A stretch of 64,000 nt of DNA from Taenia hydatigena (Eukaryota > Platyhelminthes > Cestoda > Cyclophyllidea > Taeniidae), in assembly GCA_036345935.2 (NCBI GenBank), contig JADWOT020001138.1, forward strand, positions 1 through 64,000, read 5' to 3'. The notes under the pieces were generated by a model, which saw only the letters and a program-made list of their open reading frames with translations, searched no databases and was not told where the DNA came from. This document shows positions 49,441 to 61,856 of the stretch, piece after piece; position 1 is the first letter of the stretch, and each line of letters begins with the position of its first letter. The translations under genes and the position numbers were made by a program.

Positions 49441-49993
49441 CATCAATGATTCAGATGCCAACTGCAGCAATTATTAGTAATTCCCTTAGAATTGTCCTGG
49501 TTGGCATAGCCGCCCGGGCAATGATCGTAATAGTCCTCACTTGTGCCTTCACTACACTATACATGAGCGGTGCTGTCTAAATACATCTGGAATTCTTCCG
49601 TGAAGGCCTTGATAAACTCATAGCGATATCCTGAGGTGCAAAGAAATGCTCACTCGTGGCCGAAAATAGGGTTTTCTTTGCTCCTTACGAGTTTTATAAC
49701 CTCTTCCACTGAAGCATCTTCCATTCCATATGGTTTCGTCTGATAGAAGACTTCGTGCATTATTATACCGAATGCATAGACATCGCCCGGCTTGGTTCTA
49801 ACTAACGCCAAGGTCTCATCACACAGTAGCTCAGAGGCTGTCCACAATTTTTCTATGGATGAGATGCGAATTCGGAGGGCAATGAATGTAACTAACCTTC
49901 GGGGTTGGTCGAAGGACAACTGTCTGTCAAATTGTGAATTTTAGGAATGCCAAAGTCGGTGATTTGGTTATTCATCGCACAATTCAACATGCA
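47383..49993 (-). pseudogene. Receptor-type guanylate cyclase, decayed copy 1 (kinase-homology to C-terminus)
   Basis: Family role: membrane receptor that makes cGMP from GTP. Exons on the minus strand: 49897-49993 (DFG of the kinase-homology domain), 49654-49852 (LWTASELL, GDVYAFGII), 49160-49318 (YRDIVERAWSDNPGLRPTF), 48976-49116 (signalling helix, DELEKEKRKKELL), 48640-48832 (cyclase, [10 protein letters not shown]), 48148-48321 ([15 protein letters not shown]), 47640-47726 (CLFGKTVN) and 47383-47560 (RIHISEEIKK, ending PLPQPPSLTM and TGA). The first four join in perfect phase. Lesions: the acceptor of the cyclase exon is GG instead of AG; one base is deleted in 48148-48321 and one in 47640-47726; the last exon has a frameshift. 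The invariant GDTVN reads GKTVN, and [10 protein letters not shown] reads [10 protein letters not shown]. The N-terminal receptor part was not found upstream. Confidence 0.9.
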
Positions 49994-51034
49994 CTATTTT
50001 GTGTTAGCAGAGGCTGTTTTATGCAAGTCTAAGCAACTAAGCGACGTATTCAAAGGAGCATCGGAACAATTGGAATCGTTAACCCATTCTATTACTATAT
50101 GTGCAACCTAAATGCAGTGAACAACCGCAATGCATAGGTGGATGGAGAGAGGAACATGGGAACCGACCTCATGATGTCCCATTGAGATTCAAACTTGAGT
50201 CTTAGGTCTAAAAATCCCAAATTCTGGCCATCATATGATGGTATCGTCACCGCTGTTACCACTACGGTCAATGTGATGATCACCACCTCACCACCTTGCC
50301 CTTTGTCGCCGCCTTGCATGTGTTCTTCCTGAGGTATCTACCGCAACACTACCACTACCACTGCAACAGGCGCCATAAAAGTTGAAGTAATTCATACTTG
50401 CGAAAGTGTCGGCGCTGCCACATTACCATTGCAAAGAATGGATCGTTATGAGAAAGTGATGCTCTCTGCTTGATAAGCGCGAACTGTATCGGCCTGCGCA
50501 ATTGCCTTTAATTCTAGTTAGTACTTGAACCATGCCTTAGCTACGAATGCATTGAATAGTGCCTCTGCAGCTGTTATCTTAAGTCCCGTCTCTCGCTAAT
50601 TTTAGTGCCGATTTAATGCACATTCTGAATTAGCAAATGGCTTAATGATCTGCTTGATTTCATAACGAAAAATAGCTCATCTAACATGCTAACTGTGTTG
50701 GGATGAACACTCACTGTGGACCCACTGACCTCTTTTATGAGAGATTTTATTGTCTAAATTGTCTAAAACCACTAAAAGATCATCATTTAATCTATGATTA
50801 GCCTTAGGTTGAATCCCCACAACTAGTTTTGCTACGAATGGCAATTGGTATCTAATATGCATCCAACGATGTTTATGCGACGCTGCTGATGTTTTCTGGC
50901 TGGATTTAAATCTATCGTTTGCATCTTTCGCCTCCTTATTTTGTTTCTCATTTCAAATAGAGATTATATTCGTGAACCTTAACAACATTATTGCTGCTCT
51001 ACCTGTCAAACGGCTTTAAATAATGCATTCGTAG
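49994..51034. other. Intergenic between cyclase copy 1 and the 51 kb gene end
   Basis: Threonine/histidine-type low-complexity frames around 50.2-50.4 kb come from ACC-rich sequence. No earlier receptor exon (transmembrane or ligand-binding domain) was recognised. Confidence 0.35.
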
Positions 51035-51486
51035 ACTGTGTCTCCGACATCGATGATTGTATAGATGAACCGCTGCTCTACTTCAGACACAGAGGTATGA
51101 TTATTGTAAAGTTATCGTCGAAACACTAAGTGGAGCCCTCTTTTCCTAATAAACTTCAAGACGTCAGCTATCATTTACGTTCTGGAAAAGCCATCGGCTT
51201 ACTTCATAACTATGAATATCAAATTATGGCAACACGTAGGGGAACCGGTGCCTTTACTCGGCTATTTTTGCATAATCTGCTGGTCATGCACTTATTTGAT
51301 CCTGATGGGTAACTCTCTTTTAGCAGATCCATACCCTAACCCTAGTTATAACTTCCCAGGTGTCTAAATTGCCAAAAGGCAACTGCGAAAGAAGTGCAGT
51401 CTAGAGCAGTCTCTTCTCTGCATGTGCAAAATTGTGCTTATTTGCTGCGTCGGTCAATAAAACACGCATTTGACCCCTTGATATAG
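51035..51486 (+). CDS. Unidentified protein, three 3' exons (51035-51094, 51131-51308, 51360-51486)
   Basis: Three consecutive open segments join in phase (G+TG, then GG+G) through introns of only 36 and 51 bp with GT-AG ends, and stop at TAG 51484-51486. The peptide has an acidic start (DCVSDIDDCIDEP) and a middle exon with LLHNYEYQIMATRRGTGAF and HNLLVMHLFDPDG. The last exon contains CQKATAKEVQSRAVS and a basic tail ending KHAFDPLI. The loop-helix pattern around 'AFTRLFLHNLL' faintly recalls BEN-type domains, but this is a guess. Exon 1 needs one base from an upstream exon that I could not place. The gene is convergent with the cyclase pseudogene to its left. The open frames and consistent phases make chance unlikely but not impossible. 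Confidence 0.5.
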
Positions 51487-52328
51487 CTTAGGAGCATGAT
51501 AAATTCAAACCGAATCGTCCCTCGGTTTCATTATCAAAATGATGCTCAAAAATGCCACATTCGGGAGTTTTGTCACATCCCTCGATCAGCTTAGTCAAAT
51601 GGAGCTTCCTGATTCAGCAATAGTTAAGGAGCACAAAGGCCCAATCAACATCTTGCTTTCATAGTCAGGGATGAGCAACAAAAAGTAATTTAAAAGCAAC
51701 TTAACTATATGTGAATTAATTCCTTCAACTATTAAGTGAGTACGCGGAAAGCAGTAACATTCTGGACCTCTTTAAGCTTAACCACCTACACATTTTACTG
51801 TGTAGATTCTGTGGATTGTTACCAACACCCTTACAGGAGGTAGGAATGCGACAGTGTGATGAAAAAAGTTAGAGTAAGCCTAGCCAAATCTGCAGCACAT
51901 AACAGTTTGTCAACATGATACTGAATGAGCATACCTTGATGACCACAAGTTATTGCTATCGTTTAGGAGACTAGCTAAAAGAAACGAGGTTGTTTGCATG
52001 AAAAGCAATCAAAAGATGCAGCACGTGGCAGACGTTGCCTGCTTACTACCATGGAAACTTTAAGGAAATTTTAGCGTGAGCAAGTTTTTGTTAATTAAAA
52101 TGTTCCGCTCATTTATGCAAGAAACAAAGTTTGTGCTTAAAAGCTAAGGGACGCATTAAAATTAACAAATTTACCGACTTTGGTGCATGCGTAATTTTCT
52201 ACGTTAGGTACATTAAGGCGAAATTTGGTTAAAGTGAACTGATTACAAATGGGACTTGCTTATAAATGTGGGCGATCTACAATTTAAGGTAAATACATGT
52301 GGTCTCTCCTAACAATGTGTCGAAGCAG
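51487..52328. other. Intergenic or intronic, nothing recognised
   Basis: AT-rich DNA with no supported feature. Confidence 0.35.
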
Positions 52329-52552
52329 TTCGCATGAAATGCAAACGATGTGGTAGCGTGCTGCAAAATTATGAAAGTAATCGAGATGAAGTGCCTACGC
52401 TGGAATACAAAATATGTGGTACTAATGAGGGACTATATCATCATCGCGCATGCATGGTTGATAATTGCTATTACAGAACTACTCATAAAGATCGTATTCT
52501 TGAAAATGATTTCTATATATCTATATGTCCTGAAATTAGAAACGCAAATTAG
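52329..52552 (+). CDS. Cys/His-rich terminal exon, possible degenerate zinc finger
   Basis: Follows a CGAAGCAG acceptor and is open to TAG 52550-52552 (about 74 codons). Near the start is CKRCGSVLQ (C-x2-C), then KICG, YHHRAC, DNCYYRTTHKDRILEND and SICPE. The DNCYYRTTHK segment looks like the core of a C2H2 finger, but the position where the first zinc-binding His should stand is Asn, so it would not fold normally. It could be a decayed relative of zinc-finger genes such as the one at 40-41 kb. No upstream exon was found. Confidence 0.35.
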
Positions 52553-53235
52553 AAAACTCTTTTGCCCGTCAAATTTAAATACAAAATTTTGGATGGAAAA
52601 TCCATTGTATCTAGTAAACACTGCCTTAGTTCAGCAGTGAATTGATGAAAAATAAATCAAATGAAGTCTGCTTTCCTGCTTGCTTACTAAAGCGCATCAA
52701 ACCAGTTGGTTAAAAAAAGACTTATGAAGCCGAACCTCCTCGTACGAAATGAGTCTCATGCAACCCGGAACAATTGATTGCAAAAATTTATTAATGAAGC
52801 TTCTGCTTTGAAAAGCAAAGAGTATTGATTTTTGATGGCGAAAATACCAATAAAGCTTAACTTATGCCTAGAACTTTGCCCAGTTATGTTCAATTAACTG
52901 ACGATTTACTATTTACAATCCTATTTGGCTTTACAATACTATGGATTATGGTCTCTATCTATATAATCTCCATGAAATCAGGAAGCAAGTTATAAGTTCT
53001 CACTGGGTTTTCGTTGTCAAGAAGCCTATTTTAAGGTAACTTCTGGGAAAGCCTAACCTATAAAAAATAAAATACGGCTGCATATAAATCTTAGATATGA
53101 ACTTCTAAGCTTGCAAAGCTGTTACTATTGCATCTATCATCTTGTTCATACAGGCCTTTCCTACTTCGACAGCACTATAAGCAAGACCCTAACACATCGA
53201 ATCGTTTTAACCTTCTGATCACTTCCTACAACTAG

Positions 53236-53368
53236 GGAGGATTTTATTGATGTCCTGAATCGCCTTATCGTCGAATCGGTGTCGGATTTGTTACTCTGCA
53301 CTTACTACCAAAGGAATGGGTAAAAAGCAAAAAATTACACAATTCTTTTAATATCTAGGTGCCTATAA
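53236..53368 (+). CDS. Unidentified gene end, two exons (53236-53319, 53359-53368)
   Basis: Exon 53236-53319 follows a CTACAACTAG acceptor, is open for 27 codons and ends before GTAAAA. A 39 bp intron ending ATATCTAG leads to a few codons and TAA 53366-53368 in matching phase (GG+G). The peptide is acidic and helical (EDFIDVLNRLIVESVSDLL, then CTYYQRNG). I recognise no family. The size of the intron matches others in the window, which supports the call, but the exon is short. Confidence 0.35.
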
Positions 53369-56300
53369 AGTGCTAATTACCCAAGCAGGAGTAGATCCAT
53401 CCTCTCTGCAGCACCGATATCCATTTTAGTTATTTCTAGTCCTCGCAACTTCGGTTGCATGCAATAAGTCTCGGTAGATTTGAAAAAATTGTGGGATTCA
53501 GTTGTGTTTATCTTGCAAAACGCAAGCGAGTTCCATTATATCCTGCTGCAGTGAAAAAAAGGAGAGGATCTTGGCAATACCTTTAAAATAGTTTGATTCC
53601 CGTCATTTGTCTGTTTCTGTCTCACGAATAGACACAGTTTTTTTTCTCAAAGTCCATAACTTGTAGTAAATGCCTTGCAGATAGTGTTTTAGAAAGGGCC
53701 TGCGATTAAGACTGCAACATTTGTGCCTGCCATTAGTTTTTCAGTAAGTAAGTTAACAACCCATAAAAGTTGATATGGAGTGTAGTTTGGTAATATTAGC
53801 ATTGAGACTCGCAGTTTTGAAGAGCAAAATTTGCAGTGGCAGAACTTTGGATAAAATTAAGAGTTACAGATGTAGCCGGGAGATTCGTCGTGCCATTTTA
53901 ATAATTGTTAGTGTGTTAAATGGAGGTGTCAAAGGAAAATAAGTCGGAATAATCTAAGCCCCATTGTTTAGTTTTGTTAGCGGTCGACCCAGATTGGTGT
54001 TTAGTTCTTTCTGCACTCAACGCCGTTGCTAGGTCTATTTTGATAATCGTATGCAGGTATCTCTCTCATTTTGGCCAATTAAACTATCAAACCGAATGGA
54101 TGAGAGGTAACTGAAGAAACAGATAATGTCTCAACAAATTCAACGTTATAGCTATCGTTTATACATTTTGCAGCTAAGCAGGTTAATTTGTGTGAAATCA
54201 GCCCTAAAGTGAGCAGCAGAAGTGGCAAAAATGGCATTGGCAGTCTGTATATATAACCTAGCGTCGGATGTTAAAACGTAATTCCGTGGTTTTAAATCTT
54301 GTAAGCGCAATGAGCCAAGCCTTGTGTTCACTACTCATTGCTGATAACGCCCTCTCATTTTAGTCTCTGGAATAACTCAGCATTCCTACCTTAGTGTATG
54401 CAATCATGTATAAAGCGCAGAAAACAGATTTTATGAAGTCGCGTAAAACATCCACTTGTGAACATCTATGGTTCTTAGGCGCACCATGGCATTAAAGTCA
54501 CGGAAGTTTCCAGAATACCGATTCTTTAGCCTAGTTCCTTCAGAATCACTGCTGCCACCCACGCATTGTTAGTAGTAAACAATTACCAAGTTTATATTGC
54601 CAATGTAGCAACAGTCAGTACGAGCAGATTACAGTTGCTGTTCATGAAATAAACAAATAGTACAAAGTCTGCAGTTCATGGCAAAATTCAACTTCCACAT
54701 GCGCTGCATCTACTTCTATCTAAGGGGTTTTTCGACAAAAAGGGATGAGGATACGTTAATAGGGATTAACAGCGCAGTCGTACGTTACTCTTAGCACTAG
54801 ACTGCAGCCTTACCAGAAAAATGCTCATCGTAAAAATACAGCTGTTGGTTGACGAATTAGGCGAAGCTGGTACTCAAAAATCATAATAAGTTTGTTGTAG
54901 TTTCAGTTATTTAGCTGCCTGTAAAAACCCATAATGGGCACCTATTCTGCAATTTTAAGAAGCAGTTCTCACGTTATACTGGTTAATGTTTGCAGACTCC
55001 TTACAGGATTGTTAATTTACACACTGGCAGCAACTAATGGAGAGAGGCGCAAACAGCACGTAGCGTCGGATATTTAATAGAACTGATGCTAGTCACCTAT
55101 AGGTTGATTATCAGTGGGCTCACTTCAAAATATTGCTTTATTACACGTTCATCCTGTCATCGCTAGGTTACACATATTGAGGCATTACTTGACCTAAGTT
55201 AGTGATATTCGTATCTCAAATTCCGGCATGCACATATTATATGAGCTGCCAATAATTATATTCACAAACCACAATGTAGGCGTCCTTCAAGAAGTTGCTC
55301 CTGTGAAAATTCCCTCGCTAACTTTAATTTATTTGATTGCAAAAGACCTGAAAGGAAAAATTTGCTTTATCTCCTTTAGTGACGCCTCATACTCTATCGT
55401 CTTGACTGATTCTTGCATTTTTATTCCCATTTTCTTTTATTTTTCACATCGCGGACTTTTTAGCACCCACGTATTATGACACCTGCTTTTCTCACATGCA
55501 ACATCCGTGCTCAACAAATCTTTCTTTTCTGCATCTCTTAGACGCCTTCCTTTTATTCCCCATTCTGAATACTCACCACCGCACAATGGTGGGGTAAGTG
55601 CACTGACGACCGGTGAACCGCCAAATTGCATGCCATGACGCAGTGGCTATTCCTCACTTATAAGGCAATTACTAAATATGATTCCAATGTGAACAGTGTG
55701 ATAAACTGAATGCGTAAATGTTCGTCGTTGAATTTTTTTTTGGAAATTCCGTGGCAAGTGGCATTGGGAAATGATGATTTGTTTGCGATATGTGGTTTTA
55801 GAAACCCACAAATAGACATGCCACAATTGTTCCGCCTTTTATCAAAAAGAATGCTCTTTTTCACAGCCATAAGTTTATTTCCTGCGCTATGATCATAGAG
55901 ATGCGTTATAACCTCTTTTACATTTTTGCCACAACATCATAATATTTGAGCGACAATATACCTTTACGAGCAACGATGATCGGCACAAAAAATAGCGTCA
56001 AGAGCGAAATTCTCACCATATAATGAAAACACGGTTGTTGGTAAAGCTCATAGCCGAGTATGTTTTCGTGGAAGGTGGGTCAGGGCGGCTTGCTGGATAG
56101 TACTGAAACACGGACAAATGCGTGCCTATTATATTTGTATTTAAGTATGCACTACATTCCAAAAACGATGGCTTTAAAAATCATGCTTAGCTGTTTATTA
56201 ATTAAAGGTGTCGTGCCGATGTCTATAATCATCCAAATTACTGATAGGATTTGAAGCAAAGCAACATGATACGAGGTTTGCTTTGTCATATCGACTAAGC

Positions 56301-57266
56301 AACGCTCACTGAGTCCGCACATCCGGGTCTGCTTACACAACACTTGAAATGTCTTTTGTTCTGCCGTACAGAAAAGATTTCTCCACAGTGACTGCTCTTG
56401 CCTTACTTATCCATTGATTTTAATCAAAAGGAGAATAGCTTAGTCTGTAGATCACAAATGCTTACACATTTTGCAGTTGTATTAGCATTTACCTGCATTC
56501 TACGCAAATATTGCGACCCAAATGCCTATAAAGCAGAAAAGAATAGGGCGTTAAATTCAACGGCCACTACAAAGTATGCCTAATGAATGAAGCAGCACCT
56601 GCGGAAGTGACGCGAATGCATGTGTCTTAGCAATGTCTCCAATGCCGCACATTCTGCATAGCATTCTGTGCAGCAAAGGCGAGTTTCCGAATTCTCCATT
56701 CTCGCTTCTGGGGTGTGGTACAGCAAAATATGCATTTAGGAATAGTTTACGTAAATCATTAAAGCTGTGGCTGAAAGCAGAGCACAGACTAAATTTAGCT
56801 AAAAGTGAAGGGAGGAAAACCTACGAATATGAGTTATGAGGAAGTGAGCGAGAAGTAACTCATAGGTTGCGAATGGTGCGAGGCAGAGACAACACACGCG
56901 ATGAGCCCAGTCTGTTTTTCTGGTTCAGAAGAAGATGCTTATGTTACTTTTGAAATATGTGCGGGCTTGAAGCAAGAATATTGGAGGTGTTCTGTAGTTC
57001 TCCTTACCTCTTTGATGCCATAGCAGCAATCCAAAGGATCTGTAAAGCCTTTAGCAAACCGGACAATTCGCAGGTGCTTCAACTAAAACGCATCGAGAAT
57101 TTGGAAAATCAGGGGCTAATATTGTCCTGCGAGTTGTCGGATTTGACCACTATTTAAGCAAGTCACCATCACTCGGATTAAAACAAAAAATTGTGCCGCT
57201 CAGGACATTTCATCTATTTGCAAACAAAAACTAAAACTTCCCTCATAAACTTACCTATCTATTCAG
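53369..57266. other. Gene desert with a few unsupported frames
   Basis: A frame at about 56957-57157 (+) ends in a helical, polar peptide (KRIENLENQGL) and might be exon sequence, but its splice sites are unclear. Confidence 0.3.
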
Positions 57267-57460
57267 AAAAATGTGCATGGTAAACTGCGCGTGCAAATCA
57301 AAATCCGCCTACTGTTATGCTCACGGAGCAAGTGGCCAAGGCATAAGACGATGCTTCTCGACGACGCAGAGCACAGTCTGCATCTTCAGACATCCATTTC
57401 GCTAAAGACGGAGGCGAGTCGCGTAAGAAACTTGAACAGAACCCGCCGTGAGTTCAAAGG
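57267..57460 (+). CDS. Possible internal exon, unknown protein
   Basis: Lies between a TATTCAG acceptor and a GTAAGC donor and is open for 64 codons plus two bases. GC is higher than in the flanks. The peptide is basic and helical (KNVHGKLRVQIKIRLLLC ... LLDDAEHSLHLQTS ... RVRNLNRTRREFKG). Both splice sites are good, but no partner exon with matching phase was identified. Confidence 0.35.
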
Positions 57461-59577
57461 GTAAGCATGTTCACATCTTAGACCTGGCCTTAAACATATG
57501 TAAATGAAACGCAGAGGAGCTGAATTCGCGTTTTTGATTAGAGCTTTGCGCTATACCGACATGGATTACAACCCACTGTACTCGAACTGCTTGCCTCTTC
57601 GTTATTTACCTCGAGTAATAAGCCATTCTATTCATTTTATTCTGTGAAATACTAAAAATTGTTTTTTAATTAAGGCGTTTTAACTTATCAAATGCTTTTG
57701 GACCGGAGTCTTTCATTCTCGACATTGAAGAGAAAGTTATTTTCGAAGTAAAAAATCATTAGGATTCAAGCAAAGTTATGAGTCGTTGTTTAGAATACCC
57801 CAAAATTCATGTTTATTGAATGTGTCTTGGATCCATCGGCTTGCCCTGCGCTCGTTTGCCTTACAACGTTGGAGAGAGCACACTCCTCTAATTTATTAAC
57901 AAAGCCCTTAAAACGTGGGGTACATAATTTTTAATTTTCCTTTCTTCATGGTGAATAGAAGTAACATTTGGACAAGTGATGTTTCCGGTCGCAACCATAA
58001 TTCAAAGCATAGGTGAGGCAAGTACAATGCTGCCTACAAACGAATCCACCTCCTCCCTTTTCTTACTCCGCTGCAGTCAAATGCTCAGCTTCCTTCAGCC
58101 ATATCTAATAAGCAGAAGGAGAACAGAGGTATTAACAACAATACATCCAATTGTTTACTGCACCGCAGTGGTGTAGCCACCGTCTGTGATGGCTCTTGAT
58201 TTAACTGTGGTTTTAGGAGCTAAGAGTAGGGAATGATTTCAGCCTTGTAAGCAACGTGAGATGTTACGTTGCCTCCATCCATAGCCTTCGCGAATGCCCT
58301 CAATGGTCTTTGTCCTTTTTTACAATACTTTTGGTTCACTAAATTCACAAACGTAGACCTCAGCTGCGGTCAGGTTGTTTAAATGTGTTGGCTTCATTTC
58401 CGCATTGCTGACTATTGTTGAATTCAGGAATCTGTGTGCGCTCGTTTGTGCCAAATATTGTCCCTTTTTCTCTACACCATACTCGATTCTCTAAATTTTC
58501 TCTCTACCCTGATCTTTGCTCAGCAGAAAAGGGTAGGGAATGCTTAATGAATGCTTTTGATTTGGCTGCGACTGAGTCAAGTAGCAAGCTGCCTTCACGT
58601 CCTTTTAGTTTACCTGGAACTTGTATAAATAAACGAAAGTCATCTCAACACGTGCAGTTTAAAGAAAAGAAAGGCCAATATAATCTTAAGGCACAACGAA
58701 ATAGGGCGCAATGTAAGGGTCCTAAGCTTAAATGTCTTTTAAACAGCGAAACATCGGTGAAGATGGCAAATCAGCCCGACCACGGTGAACAAACATTCTA
58801 AACTCATTAAGCCAACGCCATAAATAGATACTACAGATAGAGAGAAAATCTAGTTCACAATCTGAGGCACCTTTATCGCCGTATTCAGGTCTTTGCTACA
58901 AGATCCACAAATTTCGTTTTTCTCCACAGTGGGACGTCGCATTACAAATACCGACGAAACCTCGAGGGGTTGAACATTAAATATCCCTAACCTAGTAGCA
59001 AAGTCGAAACCCATTTTTAGGGTATGCGCTCACACGAACATTGCTTTGATGCTTTGAATTACAGCAGTAGGCATACTTTGAAATAATAGGAGCAGTTTAA
59101 TTAAGTACGGGGTGCAGAATTGCCTTTTAATGTTTATTTCCATGCCGTGCCTGAACTTCTTAGCTTATTTTGTGCTGAGGGATTAATATTTAGTTGGGGC
59201 AGAACTTTATATAACTAACCCTCAAATGTTACAAGTTCGTGAGTGTTGAAAAGCTTCATTATATCAACATTTGCGTAAATCGTAGAGTTGATAAGAATGC
59301 AAAACTAGGGACTTGGTGGTGAGGTCTAATTTAGATAGCTGCTTGCACCAAGAGAGAGAGAGCAAACGATGCTATTACATCAAGATTTTGCGGTCTTAAG
59401 AAGCCAAGAAGGCAAAGGATATTTATCAAACAATACCACTCAAGGGTAACCTTATGTAAGTATGCAAACATAAAAAAAAATTAATCAGACATGCAGGCGT
59501 TGTGCAATGTAATAATGAAGCATACTATGCCATACTTTCTTTGTTATGACTGTCGTTCCCGACTTCGGTGACCTAGG
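57461..59577. other. Gene-poor DNA
   Basis: A 128-codon frame at 58415-58801 (+) has a lysine-rich C-terminal half but no motif or clear splice sites. A short AG tract lies near 59351-59362. Confidence 0.3.
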
Positions 59578-59675
59578 TAGCCATATTGTTTTAGCCATGT
59601 CAGCGGTCCCATTCTCTCTGTTTATTGAAAATATAAACTGCCCTAGTATTATGCCATCATCTGCCTTCAAGGAAG
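59578..59675 (-). repeat. Dispersed repeat R1, copy E (inverted)
   Basis: On the minus strand: CTTGAAGGCAGATGATGGCA, TAATACTAGGGCAG, TATTTTCAATAAACAGAGAG, CCGCTGACATGGC. Its GGCATAATACTAGGG block is shared exactly with copy A. Confidence 0.65.
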
Positions 59676-60916
59676 ATAAATTTGGTGGACATATTATTAT
59701 GATTTGGTCCGGTGTTGCGCAGCCCACCTGGAGCTACAATGATCGGGTGTTCAACACTGTGCTGAGCGTTCTGATTGCTTTTACGGCCTTGAGAATGCAG
59801 CATAATGATATAAAACAGATTTAATGACATCGTAAACACAAAAAAAGCAACAATTATAAGTTGAAATCAAGACAAACGTTTTGTACAGCAAAACATTTCG
59901 CAAGCATTGACAACCTAACTCAGACCTAGTGCATTCTTCCCTTTTGCTTTCTATGGTAATCTTATTTTAATTGGGTGATTAAATGGCATTATATATTGCG
60001 ATTTGCACAAAAACTGCTTATCTCCCTGCTCGCGAAATCGCACTATTAGAATTACTTCCTAAATTTTCCATCCTCTTATCATAATATATTCTTTCCCAGA
60101 GTGAGCATGTTCTGTGATGTGGTTGCGTCAACGCATTGTTAAAATTAATTGTTCTTGGTGCGTTTTTTATTACATTACTCAATCAATTTTATGGATTTAA
60201 CCAGCACAATGGTTGTACTGATAAGTCAGGCCAAAATGTTGCAGCTTTTTGGAAACACTCGGCCAAATATGTTATTTTGTGGTGATTCGCCTTTGTTGCA
60301 AAGTTATTTGTTCTTCACTGCTATCTAAGTAGCAAGATGCATTTCTCGTGCACATATATGATCGTGTGCTGAGAAGGATATGCAATTTTTACCAAATCAG
60401 GATTTGGCCCTTCTTATTTTCATAGGTAAAGTAAAAGTCTTTCCATGTAGATTGTATCACCAAATGACAAAGTAGAACTTGATTTTAATGAGGTGCTTTC
60501 AACATCATCACCCATGTTCTGTCATGCACGGATTACATAGATTCGGTATTGATAAATCTGAGGTCGATAGCAGCCAGCATCCTTTCGTTTCGATATAGAA
60601 AGCAGCTACTGCTATACCACCAAGACCACAAAAGGCAGAACCATTCGCACTTCTTTTGTTTGGTTCCAAAGCTAGCGGTTGCATTTGCAGTGCACATTGA
60701 TCAGCAAAGTAGCCATGCATTGCCTTTTCTTCTCCCACTTTTCGCGATGTGAATCTGGTCAATAGCGATTGCCATCAATTTGACTGATGAAATTGTTGCA
60801 CCCTTCCCTTGCCATTAAAACGAAAGGATCTCCCCCAAATATTATTTTGTCAATTTGATTGTTTCGCATTACCGGGGTTGTGATAGGTCGCATAACGACC
60901 GCGACTCTTCTTGTAG
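59676..60916. other. Intergenic or intronic, nothing recognised
   Basis: AT-rich DNA. No exon preceding the EMAP-II exon could be placed. Confidence 0.35.
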
Positions 60917-61082
60917 CACAGTCAGGAAGCATTCCTCTCGTATTGGTAAGCCAGCGCCCCCTTCAAAGGGTGGAAGGAAGGGTAAAGGTCCACCCGCTGA
61001 TGTCAAACGCATCGACATGCATGTGGACAAAATCGCGAGGGTTGAACAACATCCCAATGCGGGCGCACTCTTTGTGGAGAAG
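60917..61082 (+). CDS. EMAP-II/tRNA-binding-domain protein, single exon (AIMP1-like or tyrosyl-tRNA synthetase C-terminal type)
   Basis: The exon lies between a CTTCTTGTAG acceptor and a GTTAGT donor (one base plus 55 codons). It encodes a basic Gly/Lys linker (SKGGRKGKG) and then the first strands of the OB-fold tRNA-binding domain: IDMHVDKIARVEQHPNAG, followed by ALFVEK just before the donor. The family normally shows R/K-V-G-K-I and H-P-x-A-D here, so two near-invariant residues differ (Gly to Asp, Asp to Gly). In this family the domain binds tRNA within or beside the multisynthetase complex. The exon ends where the family continues with VDVGE and TVVSGL, but no such exon was seen before the cyclase duplication at 61.86 kb. 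It is either one exon of a long gene or an orphaned, diverging copy. Confidence 0.6.
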
Positions 61083-61856
61083 GTTAGTTGAATTGCATTT
61101 TGTAGGTCCTGTTGTTATAGTGGCAGCACCGATTTGAGCGCGGTGCTTGCTCACACTTTATAAGGGCGGTTAAATCGTTTTGCAGAAGCGATGCTACCGT
61201 TCCTAATGTATCCTAAGCAGTTAAATAATTATTACCGTCGACTCAAGTTAGAGAAGCGTCTTTCGAGCACTTAGATCCAGTTCAACTCGACTCAAGTTGC
61301 TTCGATTTCCGCAGACCTAATTTAGCCATTTGAGATGATTTTTATTTAATTGCAGGTTGACTGACCATTTGGCAACGCAGATATGGCCTTTGAAATAGAT
61401 TCATTTACTTTGCGTGTTGTAGCCCTCAAAAGGTTCTATCCCTAACAAATTCCTTCAAATTTTTCCGATTGTTATCATCACATACTTTTCACTGCCAAGT
61501 CTGCTATATGTTCTCAGCTTTCCTTAGTTATATTTTATTCTAATTCCGGTTTTTGCACACGAGTATTAGTGCGTCCTTAGTGATGACAGCATCACCAACT
61601 GAACCCTTCAAATTATCACTGCGATAGGATGTAGCTTATCTCACTTTAGACAAGTGTATATATCAAATCTGCACACATCTAAAATGGCCCATCCACCTTA
61701 TCAACTGGCTAGCTATAGGTTTTCCGTTACTGCGGTATTCATTTTATTTGCATTTGTACGAACAAAGGTGGTGTACAATTTCCGCATTTCAACGCTATCT
61801 ACTATCACCTGTCAGTCTAATGTAGGTATTTTGGGTCCACGAATCCCACGCTCAGG
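61083..61856. other. Intergenic, left of duplication copy 2
   Basis: No downstream exon of the tRNA-binding domain and no R2 repeat are present. Confidence 0.35.
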
